From assembly GCA_032988165.1 (NCBI GenBank), contig JANTQF010000077.1:62001-126000 (forward strand): a stretch of 64,000 nt of DNA, given 5' to 3'. Positions 1 to 11,058 of the stretch are shown one piece after another (position 1 is the first letter of the stretch; each line of letters starts with the position of its first letter). The notes under the pieces are model-generated. The model was not told the DNA's origin, did no database searches, and worked only from the letters and a program-made list of their open reading frames with translations. This DNA comes from Emmonsiellopsis sp. PD_33 (lineage: Eukaryota; Ascomycota; Eurotiomycetes; Onygenales; Ajellomycetaceae). Position numbers and translations under genes: made by a program.

Positions 1-111
1 GCGACGTTCAAGTAAGCAAATAATAGGCCTATATGCCAACGTACAAGAGATCTGGAGCAAAGTATGTCAGTAAACGAATATGATGTAGTCGGGAGAAGAG
101 CAAGCACATAC

Positions 112-144
112 CGCGGAGGAAACAAGCTCCTCGCGAGGGGCCAT
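112..144 (-). CDS. pex14: Probable PEX14 peroxisomal docking protein, first exon only (partial)
   Basis: On the minus strand an ATG at 144 opens MAPREELVSSA and runs into a consensus donor (gtatgt) at 111, in phase 0. Fungal Pex14 proteins start with a very similar acidic (R)EELVxSA segment that leads into the conserved PEX5/PEX19-binding domain, and a very short first exon is plausible there. Pex14 is the peroxisomal membrane docking factor for the import receptor Pex5. The rest of the gene would lie beyond position 1; bases 1-111 read as intron. The call rests on eleven residues, a start and a splice donor, so it is tentative. The gene would be divergently transcribed from ndc80. Confidence 0.4.
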
Positions 145-628
145 GGTGACTTGCTCCCTGGCAGCGCAGCGCGAGGGGATCACCAGGCGAAAGTATCAAC
201 AGGAAACGTCGCTCAGCAGCAGGCGACTTGGTGACTCTGCTGTCTGTGACTGTTGATGTTGTCTATCTCACCGCATCGCGCTGTCACAGGAGAAGTTGTT
301 GTTGAGCCCGTCGAGTCCGGCCGAGAAGGAAGCCGGCTGCCGAGCGGTGGAAGCCGAGGCTGGATCCCCGGAGTCTCGTGACAGCGGAGCCGGCGCCATG
401 TTTCTCCGGGGCGGACAAAAATGCCAAGACTTCGCTGTGTTTGTTTGTTTTCGGATGCAATCAATATTTCCTATCTGGGCAATTTCTCTGCAACGACGTG
501 TTGCTGCTTGACGGTTCTGCGCTGACGGCGAGACAGCTTGCGGGTTGATTGCAGTATTCGCACTCTCATTCTAAACCCCTGCTCTGCCTTTTCTCTGGTG
601 AAAGAGCCCCTTGAAGCGTGTGTGCGTC
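145..628. promoter_or_regulatory. Divergent intergenic region between pex14-like exon and ndc80
   Basis: About 480 bp separate the two divergent start codons and should hold both promoters and 5' leaders. Short frames here, such as 213-464 on the minus strand, have compositions unlike any family I recognise. I see no convincing TATA box or repeated operator. Confidence 0.5.
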
Positions 629-2935
629 ATGGCGCAAGACACTGGGCTCTTCAGCGTTCGGCGTCCTCGAGAGGTATGGCTGCTTACTCTTGTGTTCCCT
701 GCTCGATCATCTTGCGAGAATGTTATAATTAATCTAGACTGATAGTCATCCGCGCAAATCCTCGGGAGCGTTCAAAACCTATCCTCCATCCCCCAACCGT
801 CCTCCGCCCTGAAACGCTCGAGTTCCTTCGCAAACCTCCAAAACCCCCCTTATACGTCCCAGCATGTGCGCACCACTTCCATTGGAGGCCAAGGCCTTGG
901 TCGGCCCCAACAGCCTGTTTTCCAGCGAGCCTCATCCGGAGGAAACTTTGCAGAAGGTGGATTGTCCACTGTTCGACGATCTGTGTCAAGCAATATGTTT
1001 CATAGTGCCAGTGCTGGTCGCCAAAGTTATGCGCCCATGTCCGCCGGGCCACCAGTCTCGGCTCCTCAATTACAACGTCGAAGCAGCGTTTTCTCTCGTC
1101 CCTCAATGGCTGGCCCAATGGGCCACCAGTCTTTTTTCACCCAAGCACCCGCTCCAGCAGGCGTTCCCAGAGATCCCCGACCGCTGAAAGATAGAGGATT
1201 TCAGGCCCGAATTGGCCAAGAATTGCTCGATTACTTAACTCAGAATAACTTTGAGCTGGAAATGAAGCATTCACTGAGCCAAAACACCCTTAAATCTCCA
1301 ACACAGAAGGATTTCAACTACATCTTTCAATGGCTCTATCGCAGGATAGATCCTGGCTACAAGTTTCAGAAAAACATCGATGCCGAAGTTCCTCCTATTC
1401 TTAAGCAGCTCCGCTACCCCTATGAGAAGAGCATCACCAAGTCACAAATCGCCGCAGTTGGAGGACAAAACTGGTCGACTTTTCTAGGCATGCTACATTG
1501 GATGATGCAACTTGCGCAGATGGTGGATCGGTACTTTATGGACCAATATGATGATGCTTGCGCAGAAGCCGGCGTTGATGTCTCTGGAGACCGCATTATC
1601 TTCCATTTCCTGACTGGTGCCTATCGCGATTGGCTTCAGGGAGGAGAGAACGAGGATGACGATGTAGCAGCAAAACGTCTGGTCCCTCATGTCGAAGCAA
1701 TGGCTGCCCAGTTTGAGCAAGGGAATGAAAAATACATACAGGAAATGCAGGACCTAGAGGCAGAAAACCGAGACTTGCGAGATCAGATTGAGGAGATGGA
1801 GAAGAGTGCCCCAGATATGGCAAAGCTCGAGAAACATTTCAGGATTTTGGAGGACGATAAAAGAAAGTTTGAGGACTATAATCAGAATGTCGAAGGAAAA
1901 ATTGCCAAATATGAAAACCGCATCGGATTCCTCGACGAAGAAATAGCCCGGACAGAGTCAGATTACCAGCAGGCGGATGAAGAGCGTCAAAATCTCCAAA
2001 ACAGTGTTGACAAGCAAGGAATTACCATTCAGGATATCGACCGCATGAACACGGAACGAGAACGGTTGCAACGAAGCGTTGAAGACATTCTCGTGCGATT
2101 GGAGGAAACCCATAATAGGGTTATGGAGAAGGAGACTGAGGCGAGTAAAAGGCTGGATGACCTTGAAGAAGTCGTCAAATCATACAACTCCCTTGGGTAT
2201 CAAACTTTGCTTATCCCGGCGACTGCTGTGAACGCCAAGGGACAAGACTATGAGCTTCAGCTCAATCTCAACGAGAGTAACTTTTCTTCGTCCCAACTTG
2301 GCATTTCCCAGAACCGAACCGCCTCGGAAGGCGACCGGCTGCTCGCTGACGCTTTCACTGGATATCACCCTACGAGCATTTTGAATATTGACCTCCGTGG
2401 CGCCGTTCGCAGCAGCTTCATCTCGCTCCGAAAAGAAATCAACGAACGACGAAAGCTAGCCATTGACGCAGATATGAACCACCGAGACCTACTAGATAAT
2501 ATCAAGGAGGCCATGGATGAGAAGAAGAGCGAAGTCGAAGCTCTGGAGCATAGGCGACGAGCGGCGGAAGAAGAATTTGAAAATACGAAAGAAATCACGA
2601 CGACGCAAAAATTAGCCTCCGATGCTCAGATTGAAAAGATGGAGAAGGAACTTGCGAAAATGCGCGCCACCCTTACGGAGAGTGTCCAGTTGATGGAGCA
2701 AAGGGAGATGAATACCAATATTGAATATGAGCAACTTGTTCTCCGTGCAAATGCGCTGCGCGAGGAGCTCCACACCGGCGTTGAAACCATGCTGAACGAT
2801 ATTATCAGATTCAAGGTGCACGTCCAGAAGAGTCTTGAAGACTACGAGAGCTTTGTCGTGGACGAAGTTGAGCAAGAACTTGGAGGGGACAACGAAGATG
2901 GTCAGGAAGGTTTTAATAATGATGACGATATTTAG
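629..2935 (+). CDS. ndc80: Kinetochore protein Ndc80
   Basis: Two exons: 629-673 and 746-2935, with a 72-bp intron (donor gtatgg, acceptor atag), giving 744 residues. The first exon encodes MAQDTGLFSVRRPRE, the usual N-terminus of filamentous-fungal Ndc80; starting at the first codon of the long frame would lose 55 residues. Order of parts: a basic, Ser-rich disordered tail (about 1-160) that binds microtubules and is an Aurora B target in known orthologues; a calponin-homology domain (about 165-290, with FNYIFQWLYRRIDPGYKF and the GGQNWSTFLGMLHWMMQL stretch); then a long heptad-rich coiled coil to the end that pairs with Nuf2. The C-terminus is acidic. Length matches the family. Ndc80 joins kinetochores to spindle microtubules as part of the Ndc80-Nuf2-Spc24-Spc25 complex. 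Confidence 0.96.
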
Positions 2936-3486
2936 GAAACCATGAGTATTGGCGCCCTTGGGTTTATGACTGGTGATAGCTTTGGGCATGCATTTGGACG
3001 GTTTTACCCTTCAACTGGGTTTTTTTGCATTTCTTTCTGAGCTTGGTGTACTGGATGGGTCTAAAATACATATGACAGAGGGCGGCAGCAAGGGATTCGT
3101 GGTATCTTTTCGTTTTTTGTGAATTTTTTATGAAGTAGATATACCTTGTCATGAGTAATGTGTTTTACAATAGCAATGAGGACGACCCAATGCAATTATT
3201 GTCATTTTTTATCCCGATATTTCCTCTGCTCTTCTCTTCCCCTGGAGTTGGATGGCCGCGGATGTTGCTGACTAATCACAACTCCATCACGACTTTTTTT
3301 TCTGTCTCGGATCATGAAGAGCTTCAATTGTCAATGCCGCAATCTGGAGCGGGTCAACCGTCAATCCACGACGATTTTGCATATGCTTGATGGACTGGGA
3401 CGCCGATATATTCCCAGACAGATATGCTACGTCTTCGCCGTCAGATATTCCCTTCCACGACCGCCCTTCCAAACCCTTGACCTGTC
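2936..3486. other. Intergenic region, ndc80 3' UTR and promoter of the next gene
   Basis: 550 bp with T-rich stretches just after the ndc80 stop, as expected for a 3' UTR. The short frames at 3151-3526 lack family similarity. Nothing else recognised. Confidence 0.5.
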
Positions 3487-6400
3487 ATGCAAGCTTGCCT
3501 GCGCCTACGCTGCGCAAATTATCTAGGCCATAGACTCAAGCTTTACCCGGGCTCTGTGACTATCCAGTCATGGAAACTTATCGGCTCCCACCCACGAGGC
3601 TTCGGCCCTCCGTCCGCACACACGATTGCGCCTCTATCCGTCCGCCAGGCGTCCAAACCCCGCACATTCCCTATCTTTCCTGAGGACGAACAGAAGCCAT
3701 CGAGCTGGGTTGCACAATTGGAAAAATATCTTCCGCAGGAACTATGCTCGAATCCGAAAAACTTTACCGTACGAGAAGAACCGGAGTTGGAGCAATGTCT
3801 GGCTATTCTTGATCTGTTAGATTTGGCGAGGAGGGAGAGTGCCATGGGATATGACCTTCTCGCATGGCTTGGTATTGAAGAGGGAAGGTGGCCTGCGGTT
3901 CTTGCGATTGTTAATAAATTACTCGACAATGCCGTGACACAAAAGCGCAAGCCGGGGAAGATGGATTCGCTCCCTTCTAATATCGACTGGGCGAGTATGG
4001 GTTCGTTTGACACGATTTCGGGTGATCAGCTAAACATAGACCAACCCCAGGTGAATGTATTCCACTGCGAGGGGAGGGATTCATTAGAATCGGGTCATAC
4101 ATATACCGATGAGCCTACCATGACATGTCGAATGAGCGATGTCATGCATAGGGTTGGGACGATGGAGGAACTGTGGCCGGCTTTGGGACAGATCGTACTT
4201 AAAGCAACTGATTTATCCCCGGAGAAGTCTAGGATCGCTATGTTTTATTTCTACCAGATCGTTGCCCGGCTACATCACCTTGACTTGATCCCGCATGAGG
4301 TTTATAAATATGTACCGCAGGATGCGGACCAACCGAATCGTCGCACCCCTGCAATGCAACTTCTGTCCTCACATATCATGAACGTTTTGTCAGATGCCGT
4401 GTGGATAGCCCAGGAAGTCGATACTGCAGCGACAGCCATGGAAGCCGGCCAAGAGGACAAGGAAGCGATAGTAACCAAGTATAAGATGAAGGTTCGCCCG
4501 CTCGGGCCTGAGATTTGGTTGGAATTCATCCTCTGGTGTTGCGTCGAAGGAGGATTCAGCGTTGAAGGTGCGCTGATATTGCAAGAATCAATGAATACAA
4601 AAAATGGGTGGAATGTGAAAAGCTTTGCAGACCAACATCTTGATCTCCATTCAATCGATTCGTCCAAAATCGACCGATACGACACCTGGATCAGCTGTGC
4701 AGAAGGGCCAAAACGCGTGCTGACAAGTGAATCAGATGGCCCGTTTATTGGCCTAGGAAAGCGCACCATCAGCAGCGAAGTTGTCACTTCGTTGATAGAC
4801 GGACTCTGCACTTCCGTAAGTGCTGGAATCGGGCAGCGAGGGGGGTCTTCCAAATTCATAATACGTAAGATGCAGCGCCTAATAATGCTTTTAGAGCATA
4901 ATGGCATTGAGTTGAGGCCGCGTGATATTGACCAGTTCGTCATTCGCATGCTGGAATCTCGCGGGGTCGTTCCTAATGCCGATCCACGGTCAACCGAGAG
5001 GTTATTGCTGCTTGGGAAGGGGGGCGTGGCCCACAATTACGTGAGCAGGACTGAATCATTTGGAGATTCGTCTGAAACTGAGGAACATACGCACCTGCTG
5101 GACAGGTCAGCAGTCGTGCTGGGCCTAAACCACTATGTATTGAGTGCATATGCTGGCGCCGGCCGTCTTCTTAACGCAGACTCTCTTTTACGAAAGCTCG
5201 ATACGGTCAGCCTTGCAATGAAGTCGCGGGTTACACCTCAAGGTGCGACAGATGTTGCACCGATGGAAGAAAGGGAGGCAGGGGAGTTAAGTGACGCATT
5301 GGAGATATCGGCAGAGACGGTAGAGACGACAACAGAAGAAACGATTGAAGATGGATCAAAAGTCAAAACACCACCACTCGAAGAGACCCTTCCAGAGGAC
5401 GGTTTGAACGCAGAATCCCTAACTGGATTCCCAAGTTCATCCCTCTCCCACCTACTCGATCTTTCAACAGGATCCGGGACCCATGATATTGCAAACAGGC
5501 TTCTATTCTCCAGCGATGAGTATAGCGATCCCGTGATCCCGCCCGCTGCTTACTCGGATAATCTCCTCGGACCCGCCATAATCCGCTTTGCAGCAGCTAC
5601 AAAAAATGAGGAACTACTCAGTGTGTTGGCGAACCATCTACCACGCCGTTTGCCCAATCCTATCCTAAAATCGTTAGTTCTTTATGCCATCCAGCGCTGT
5701 GACTGGGACCGATTAGATGATATATTGCTCCATCTTCAAGACGCGCGTGGTTACGGTTGGGGTGCCGGCCAAGTCGCCTCCCTTGGAGCTGCAGTCATTC
5801 GCCTTGATAAGGCATATCAAGAAAGCAAACAACAAAGCCCCGATGCACCCAAGCCCGCTGATCTCCTGAAAGCGGAGGAATTCCTTATCAGGTTTCTCAA
5901 GGGGGGACTGAACCCCCAACCCAAATACCACGAGGGACCCCCAATATACCACCAGGCGGTACTCTACCAATTCAAAAGGGTGTTCGAGTCCATCGATGGT
6001 GCCATTTCCGATTTATCCCACAATATAGGCCCCCAATGGACATCTTCTCTTCCCCCTCGAGTCAAAATCCCCTCATACGCCTTTAACGAGATCCTCTCTG
6101 CCGTAATCGAGTCGCGCGGAACTTATGCCGGGCGAGTACTATTTGAAAAATGCTGCATGAAGCCGCTTGAAAAGCACCGATCGGGTGGTAACCTCAAGCT
6201 CCACACCACGTCCCAGATCGACAGCCCTTCACTCCGCCGCATGCAACAACAGCATATAGATCTCCAATTCAACAGTGCTGAATATGACCAACCCGTGCGA
6301 GCGAATATACAGACGCTACGGATTATTTCGCGGGCCGCGGTTCGGGAACTGTCTGAATTGCAGCCTGATTGTGAGGCTGGTGTCCGTTTCCTGTGCAAGA

Positions 6401-6546
6401 GCACTGTGGAGTGGTGTGAACGGCAGTTTCGGCACTTCTTGCCCAGCGGGACGGATCGTGATGCGGAGTTTAGCAGTTATTTGGAAGGAGCAGACGACTT
6501 AAATACCGCTACCGCTGATTCGAAAGGTTCAGGTATGATCCAGTGA
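3487..6546 (+). CDS. Predicted mitochondrial helical-repeat protein, function unknown
   Basis: A single uninterrupted frame of 1,019 residues. The first ~60 residues are rich in Arg, Ser and hydrophobic residues with almost no acids, which fits a mitochondrial presequence; a proline/arginine segment (APLSVRQASKPRTFP) follows. The body is mostly predicted helix, with pairs of amphipathic helices (for example around the HYVLSAYAGAGRLLNADSLL stretch near residue 555) reminiscent of PPR or TPR-like arrays. An acidic, low-complexity insert lies near residues 595-655. I considered the complex I assembly factor CIA84 and ATP-synthase mRNA expression factors, but the N-terminus does not match what I know of CIA84, so no name is given. 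Codon use and the long open frame leave little doubt that it is coding. It lies 550 bp downstream of ndc80 on the same strand. Confidence 0.75.
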   Translation: MQACLRLRCANYLGHRLKLYPGSVTIQSWKLIGSHPRGFGPPSAHTIAPLSVRQASKPRTFPIFPEDEQKPSSWVAQLEKYLPQELCSNPKNFTVREEPELEQCLAILDLLDLARRESAMGYDLLAWLGIEEGRWPAVLAIVNKLLDNAVTQKRKPGKMDSLPSNIDWASMGSFDTISGDQLNIDQPQVNVFHCEGRDSLESGHTYTDEPTMTCRMSDVMHRVGTMEELWPALGQIVLKATDLSPEKSRIAMFYFYQIVARLHHLDLIPHEVYKYVPQDADQPNRRTPAMQLLSSHIMNVLSDAVWIAQEVDTAATAMEAGQEDKEAIVTKYKMKVRPLGPEIWLEFILWCCVEGGFSVEGALILQESMNTKNGWNVKSFADQHLDLHSIDSSKIDRYDTWISCAEGPKRVLTSESDGPFIGLGKRTISSEVVTSLIDGLCTSVSAGIGQRGGSSKFIIRKMQRLIMLLEHNGIELRPRDIDQFVIRMLESRGVVPNADPRSTERLLLLGKGGVAHNYVSRTESFGDSSETEEHTHLLDRSAVVLGLNHYVLSAYAGAGRLLNADSLLRKLDTVSLAMKSRVTPQGATDVAPMEEREAGELSDALEISAETVETTTEETIEDGSKVKTPPLEETLPEDGLNAESLTGFPSSSLSHLLDLSTGSGTHDIANRLLFSSDEYSDPVIPPAAYSDNLLGPAIIRFAAATKNEELLSVLANHLPRRLPNPILKSLVLYAIQRCDWDRLDDILLHLQDARGYGWGAGQVASLGAAVIRLDKAYQESKQQSPDAPKPADLLKAEEFLIRFLKGGLNPQPKYHEGPPIYHQAVLYQFKRVFESIDGAISDLSHNIGPQWTSSLPPRVKIPSYAFNEILSAVIESRGTYAGRVLFEKCCMKPLEKHRSGGNLKLHTTSQIDSPSLRRMQQQHIDLQFNSAEYDQPVRANIQTLRIISRAAVRELSELQPDCEAGVRFLCKSTVEWCERQFRHFLPSGTDRDAEFSSYLEGADDLNTATADSKGSGMIQ

Positions 6547-7351
6547 ACATTGCTTGTCACTTTTTTGTTGGATGAACCCCCCTTTTACGATACTGGCGCC
6601 ATCTCAAAAAAATCTCCGGCCTCCTCTAGGACAGATATATCCCCGTTTCCGTCTCGCCGCCTTCTGTCATCTATCTCGCTACGCATTTATACTTCGTATA
6701 TACACGACAGCATGAACCTCTACGTTTTTTACTCTGCGTTGTCCAGTTTTTCCTTTTATTTCGAAACATAGAAGAAATACCCCATGTACGAATAGTTGTG
6801 TTTTTACCTTTTATCCTTTTTCGGCTCCGCGATCGAGCTCATTTTCATGTATAGTAGTTTGCTTTACTTCTGTATAGTAGACTTTGGCCTTTCTTACTAT
6901 TTTAATCTTTTTTCCTTCTTTTTCAACAGTTGGAACGGGGGATGTTTTGTGCTGGGTATCTATCACATTGTTGGTCTCCTTCTATCTCTGGAATCCAGCA
7001 CAGGCGCTTATAAGCTACGAGGATATCCTGACGATGAGGTAGTCTCTGTGTCCTAGTTAGAAGAAGAGTAACGTCTTTGAACGGATCCATGAAGTAGGTA
7101 AATATTAACCTGGAGAATGATAGGGTCTAAATTTCAGTAATGACAGACTGACCCATCTAAAAAGGTCTACAGCCACATATCAAAGAGATTACCTAGCAAT
7201 CACCACATCTCTGTGGACAAAACAAAACACACAGAGACAATTGCAACTACAACAGGATAAAATAGACCAAACAAATCAACAACAAGAGCTTTAACGCAAG
7301 TACAAAAAGCACACAAAGCAAAACAACAAAGCCAAGCCATTTCAAACAAAA
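6547..7351. other. Convergent intergenic region
   Basis: About 800 bp between two convergent genes, with pyrimidine-rich sequence on the left (6,640-6,960) and A-rich sequence on the right (7,190-7,350), consistent with two 3' UTRs. Frames of 73-86 codons here are T-rich and Phe/Ser-rich, typical of non-coding UTR. No element recognised. Confidence 0.5.
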
Positions 7352-9283
7352 TTACTTGGTCAATCCCAACCCACTATCCAACAAACTGCTCGAAGCCACA
7401 AAACTAAATCCCCCAAAGGGATCATCCGTCGCCATCACATGTCCGGAAGGATGCATATCCTGAAACGACGCGCCGTCGACATCCATATTCATCCCCCCCT
7501 TCCCATCACCACACTCGTTAGGAAACGCATGCTTCGACACGACAGGACTAAGCGGCAACGCAGTGAAATCGACAGAGAAATTCTCCGCCAGCGCCGGGTC
7601 CGTAATGAGCGGCTTGATCGGGGGCTCTAGCTCGCGTCTCTCTAGCGCCTTCCAATCAATCTTGCGGAAGAAGCGATGCTTTTTGATTGTCTGCATGTCC
7701 TTGAGATGGTAGCCGAGGCGTTTGTGGGGATCTTTGCGGAGGAGGCGGGTGAGGAGATCCTTTGCATCGGGACCCAGAAAATATGGCAGTACGAGTTTCT
7801 GCTTGACGATCTTCTCCTGGATCTTGGCGTGGTTGTTGGCTTTGAATGGCGGGGAGCCGGTGAGGAGGTCGAAACCTAGGGCGCCCAGGGACCACCAGTC
7901 GCATGCTTTGCCGTAGGGCTTACCCTGGACGACTTCTGGGGCCATGTATTCAACTGTGCCTAGAGAGGAGTTGCAGCGGTCTTGGCCATCAACGGCGACT
8001 TTGCTGAGGCCAAAGTCGGTTAGGAGAAGGTGGCCTTCTGCGTCCAAGAGGCAGTTCTCTGGCTTTAGGTCACGGTAGACAACGCCAACATTGTGGTGGA
8101 GATGTTCCAGGGCTAGGACCAACTCTGCCATGTAGAAGGACGCTACATCTTCGGTGAACATACGTTCCATGGCCAAATGGGTGAAAAGTTCGCCGCCTTG
8201 AGCATATTCCAAGATCAGGTAGAGTTTTTCATGGTCCTGAAATGCGTAGTATAACTTGACGACAAAGGGGTGGCGGTTCACACTTTCCAGTATCACTCTT
8301 TCAGTTTTGGTCTGCTCGATCAGCCTTCTATGCACGGTAAGAGAAGCTTTGCGGAACTGCTTCTGCGCATAGAGAACCCCAGTCACAGAATGCCTGACCA
8401 AGATGACTGTTCCATAGGTGCCCTTCCCGAGACAAGACAAAGGTTCAAAATCCTCTGCCGCCATCTTGCGACAAACCATATTCCTCATGTGTTCCTCGTT
8501 TGGATAAACCGCATCACTGTTTGGAATACTTCCAGCCTCAGCGCTAACGAAGTCATGTTCCAAAGGAACCTCGTAGCTTGTTGTTTGGTCACTGTCAGAA
8601 GTGACGCTGGCGCAGCTAGGGGTTTGGGAGCCAATGTTGCTCGTGTTGCAAGATACAGGGCGGCTGTTAGACAGATTAAGGGCATCCAACTGGAGTTTTA
8701 ACGCACTGATTCCTCCGCTCGAAGAAGATGGTCGAAGGCCGGGGCTATTTCCATTGCTGGCACGCGGAGGAAGCCACGGTGAAAGATTCTTCGAGGCTGG
8801 GTTCGAATAGTCGGGCTCGTCCTCGCCAGACGCATTGGCATTGAAACCCCGTATGGTGGCGATAGAAGGTGGAAGCTCTGCACCTTGCCGCATCTTTTTC
8901 TTCCGCCTGGGTCCCTTCGCGCGGGGCCCTACTGAGCCTGAATTATCCAGAGCCACTGCTCCATGGCCACCAATCGCGTCTTTCCTACCAGACTGGGCAG
9001 TGGACTTTCTTGTCGGGCTAACTTCCGGAGGCCCTAAACGAAATCCCACGGAGGTTCTGTCAAGAACGTTCCCTGAGCTGCCCACCACGCCCTGGGTATT
9101 TGCATCTTTCATAACATGGTCGCTCTCGTCATCCGTCTGTGGAGCAAACACGTCCGCAACTGTAAATTCCTCCTGGGCCAGCCATGATTTCTTCGCCTTC
9201 GTATTGCTATCATTTGGCGGGGCTGGGAGAATGTTCGATTCGTGGTCTAAAGGACGGCGCAGGGGGCTAGGCGTAAACATCAC
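7352..9283 (-). CDS. psk1: AGC-family Ser/Thr protein kinase, Psk1/ribosomal S6 kinase type
   Basis: One exon, 643 residues. A disordered N-terminal half (1-275; Ser/Pro-rich, with a basic patch RRKKKMR near 126-132) precedes the kinase domain at about 279-538. Visible catalytic features: glycine loop GKGTYGTV (286-293), Lys308, YRDLKPEN with Asp405, DFG (423-425), activation loop SSLGTVEYMAPE with Thr443 as the likely PDK1 site, and HRFF at the domain end. The AGC tail carries a turn motif (LPLSP, 576-580) and a hydrophobic motif FGGFSF (623-628; Ser627), the site TORC1 or TORC2 phosphorylates in relatives. The tail and the N-terminus resemble S. pombe Psk1, a TORC1-dependent S6 kinase; Sck/Sch9-type kinases are the alternative but normally carry a C2 domain, absent here. 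Two adjacent ATGs open the frame; the first is used. Confidence 0.88.
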   Translation of the reverse strand: MMFTPSPLRRPLDHESNILPAPPNDSNTKAKKSWLAQEEFTVADVFAPQTDDESDHVMKDANTQGVVGSSGNVLDRTSVGFRLGPPEVSPTRKSTAQSGRKDAIGGHGAVALDNSGSVGPRAKGPRRKKKMRQGAELPPSIATIRGFNANASGEDEPDYSNPASKNLSPWLPPRASNGNSPGLRPSSSSGGISALKLQLDALNLSNSRPVSCNTSNIGSQTPSCASVTSDSDQTTSYEVPLEHDFVSAEAGSIPNSDAVYPNEEHMRNMVCRKMAAEDFEPLSCLGKGTYGTVILVRHSVTGVLYAQKQFRKASLTVHRRLIEQTKTERVILESVNRHPFVVKLYYAFQDHEKLYLILEYAQGGELFTHLAMERMFTEDVASFYMAELVLALEHLHHNVGVVYRDLKPENCLLDAEGHLLLTDFGLSKVAVDGQDRCNSSLGTVEYMAPEVVQGKPYGKACDWWSLGALGFDLLTGSPPFKANNHAKIQEKIVKQKLVLPYFLGPDAKDLLTRLLRKDPHKRLGYHLKDMQTIKKHRFFRKIDWKALERRELEPPIKPLITDPALAENFSVDFTALPLSPVVSKHAFPNECGDGKGGMNMDVDGASFQDMHPSGHVMATDDPFGGFSFVASSSLLDSGLGLTK

Positions 9284-10094
9284 TGGGGCTGTATAAACGA
9301 GCCCACGGTTATATAATGCAAATATTTAGCTCCGCGATCTCTATCTCATCGGCTAAGCGAGGGGTATGGAAACAGTTCCGCAGCGAGTCAAAGTGACCCT
9401 AATTTCTATATTTTCTTCGAGACAACAATAATGTAAGCACGTATTCACAGCGCGGAAAGGCGAAGAACAAAGCCCGAAGCCTACCTCTGGTTGAACACAA
9501 GATCTACGCGTTCACAAAAAAAGATTTCGTTTCAAAGCGCTAAGTACCAGATTACCGTCCGCCCTTGTTCAGGACGGACCATCTACCGGTAGCCACACCA
9601 CTTTGCCTGAAATCTTGCCAGTCACGGTGGCGGCGGAGAGGCTGTTCGATGCGGTCACGGAGGGGTGCTCGAATGGAGGCAGGCGGAAGAGGCCCGAAGT
9701 GCAGCCGGTGCCAGCAGAGACAATGAAAAGCGGAAGAGTGTGGGATTTGCGTAAGCACATAGATAATAAAGCTGCGTGTGGGAGATAAAGGCAGTCTGTT
9801 GTAACAAACAGCTAGGCGGATAGCTAGCGAGAGGGACAGGTGGGATGGTCTGTGGAGGTGGAGTGAGGTTGAAACCTTGGAAGAAGTTGATGCCGGAAAT
9901 ACTTTTTTGGGCGGTCAATCTTGCTCTTGAATTCGGGCGTGAGAGAGCCGCCGGGCGCTAAACCGCTTTGGGACACGCGGGCTGAGCCGCATTATCAACC
10001 TCGACTTGAAGCATCGAAAGGATAGAAACCATGATACAGAATATGATGATAATAATAATAATACAGTTAGCCGAAGAGACCCCACGTTTACCAG
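9284..10094. promoter_or_regulatory. Intergenic region: psk1 promoter and 3' end of the FolB-like gene
   Basis: About 810 bp. It should contain the promoter and leader of the minus-strand kinase gene. Minus-strand frames of 63-87 codons occur at 9,552-9,918, some with plausible composition, but none has a splice structure or motif I can defend, so they are left uncalled. Confidence 0.45.
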
Positions 10095-11058
10095 TTACTT
10101 CTTAAACGAGTTCTTCGTGCGTGTAATTTCTACCCCCGAGTACTCCACGAAATGCATCGCGCTGGGCTTCTCCACCGTTACCGTCACCATGTCATATCCA
10201 GATAATCGAAGACCCGTTTCCGCAATCTGCTGAGCCATAGCTTCGACCGTTTTGAACGATGACTCCTCAACCCCCTAGAAACCGCCTTGTGTTAGCCGGC
10301 TTCACGAACACAACGAAAAAACCCCGTCTTGCCCAAGTAGAGAGCAACGGGAGGAGAGCAGATTTTGATAGACTCACATTGGCAACCTGCCGCGTAACAT
10401 TCTGCAGCGGAACCGTCACATAACCCCCCGCCAGCGGTTTATACTCCTCGTTCCGAAACGCCAACCCAACCACAACCGCCTGCTTATTCTCCCTCTCATG
10501 CGGATTAACTCCAATAATGCAGTTGCACCGGATTCCCTCAACGCGACACGTCTCCTCCACCGCTTCAAACCCATCAGATATCCTCCGCCAGACAACACGG
10601 TAGGTCAACCCCCCATCAGCCCTCAAGATGGCCCCGGGAAGATATATCGAAACCTCCGCTTCAGCACCCTCCATACTAGTACTAGTAGTAGCCGCCCCCG
10701 CCGAACCAGCACCAGCCCGAATCTGCTCCACCGTAGCCGCCGCCAAACTGAGCCCTGCCACTGCAATAACCTTCCCGACGGGCTTTAGATCCATGCTCTT
10801 TAATTCTCCTCCCCCGCATGAGCTTCTATACGCCCGTACATCCGCGTCGATTTTGCGGTATAGTTTCCCATAGTCAAGCGTGGCAGAGACGTTGTCTGCG
10901 TTTCCCGACTCGGTGATGAGGGAGCGTGGATAGGAGACGCGGATGGAGAATGTGGCTGGTTGAGGTTTATCTTCGCGGGCCCATGCGTCAGGTCCGAGGC
11001 TGATGGGGTAGGGAAGGGTGAAGTTGCGGAGACGGACGTGGTCGAATTGACCGGACAT
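10095..11058 (-). CDS. Dihydroneopterin-aldolase-like (FolB) protein with tandem domains
   Basis: Two exons: 11,058-10,378 and 10,274-10,095, with a 103-bp intron (donor gtgagt, acceptor ctag, phase 0), giving 286 residues. Ignoring the intron would end the protein in unrelated residues. The start is put at MSGQFDHVRLRNF; an upstream in-frame ATG at 11,127 would add 23 low-complexity residues. Two FolB-fold halves are seen: an N-terminal copy (about 1-120) and a C-terminal copy (about 165-280). The C-terminal one has IIGVNPHERENKQ, which supplies the catalytic Glu, and, in exon 2, VTVEKPSAM with the catalytic-type Lys. FolB enzymes convert dihydroneopterin to hydroxymethyl-dihydropterin in folate synthesis. 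Fungi normally carry this activity in trifunctional Fol1, so this stand-alone protein may have a related role. Confidence 0.8.

Noticed and set aside
3487..6546. Complex I assembly factor CIA84
   Set aside because: Considered because of length and presequence, but the N-terminal and central sequence does not fit what I recall of that family.
9552..9918. Small minus-strand gene between psk1 and the FolB-like gene
   Set aside because: Two overlapping frames in different phases, no motif, no consistent splice model; more likely psk1 leader or spacer.
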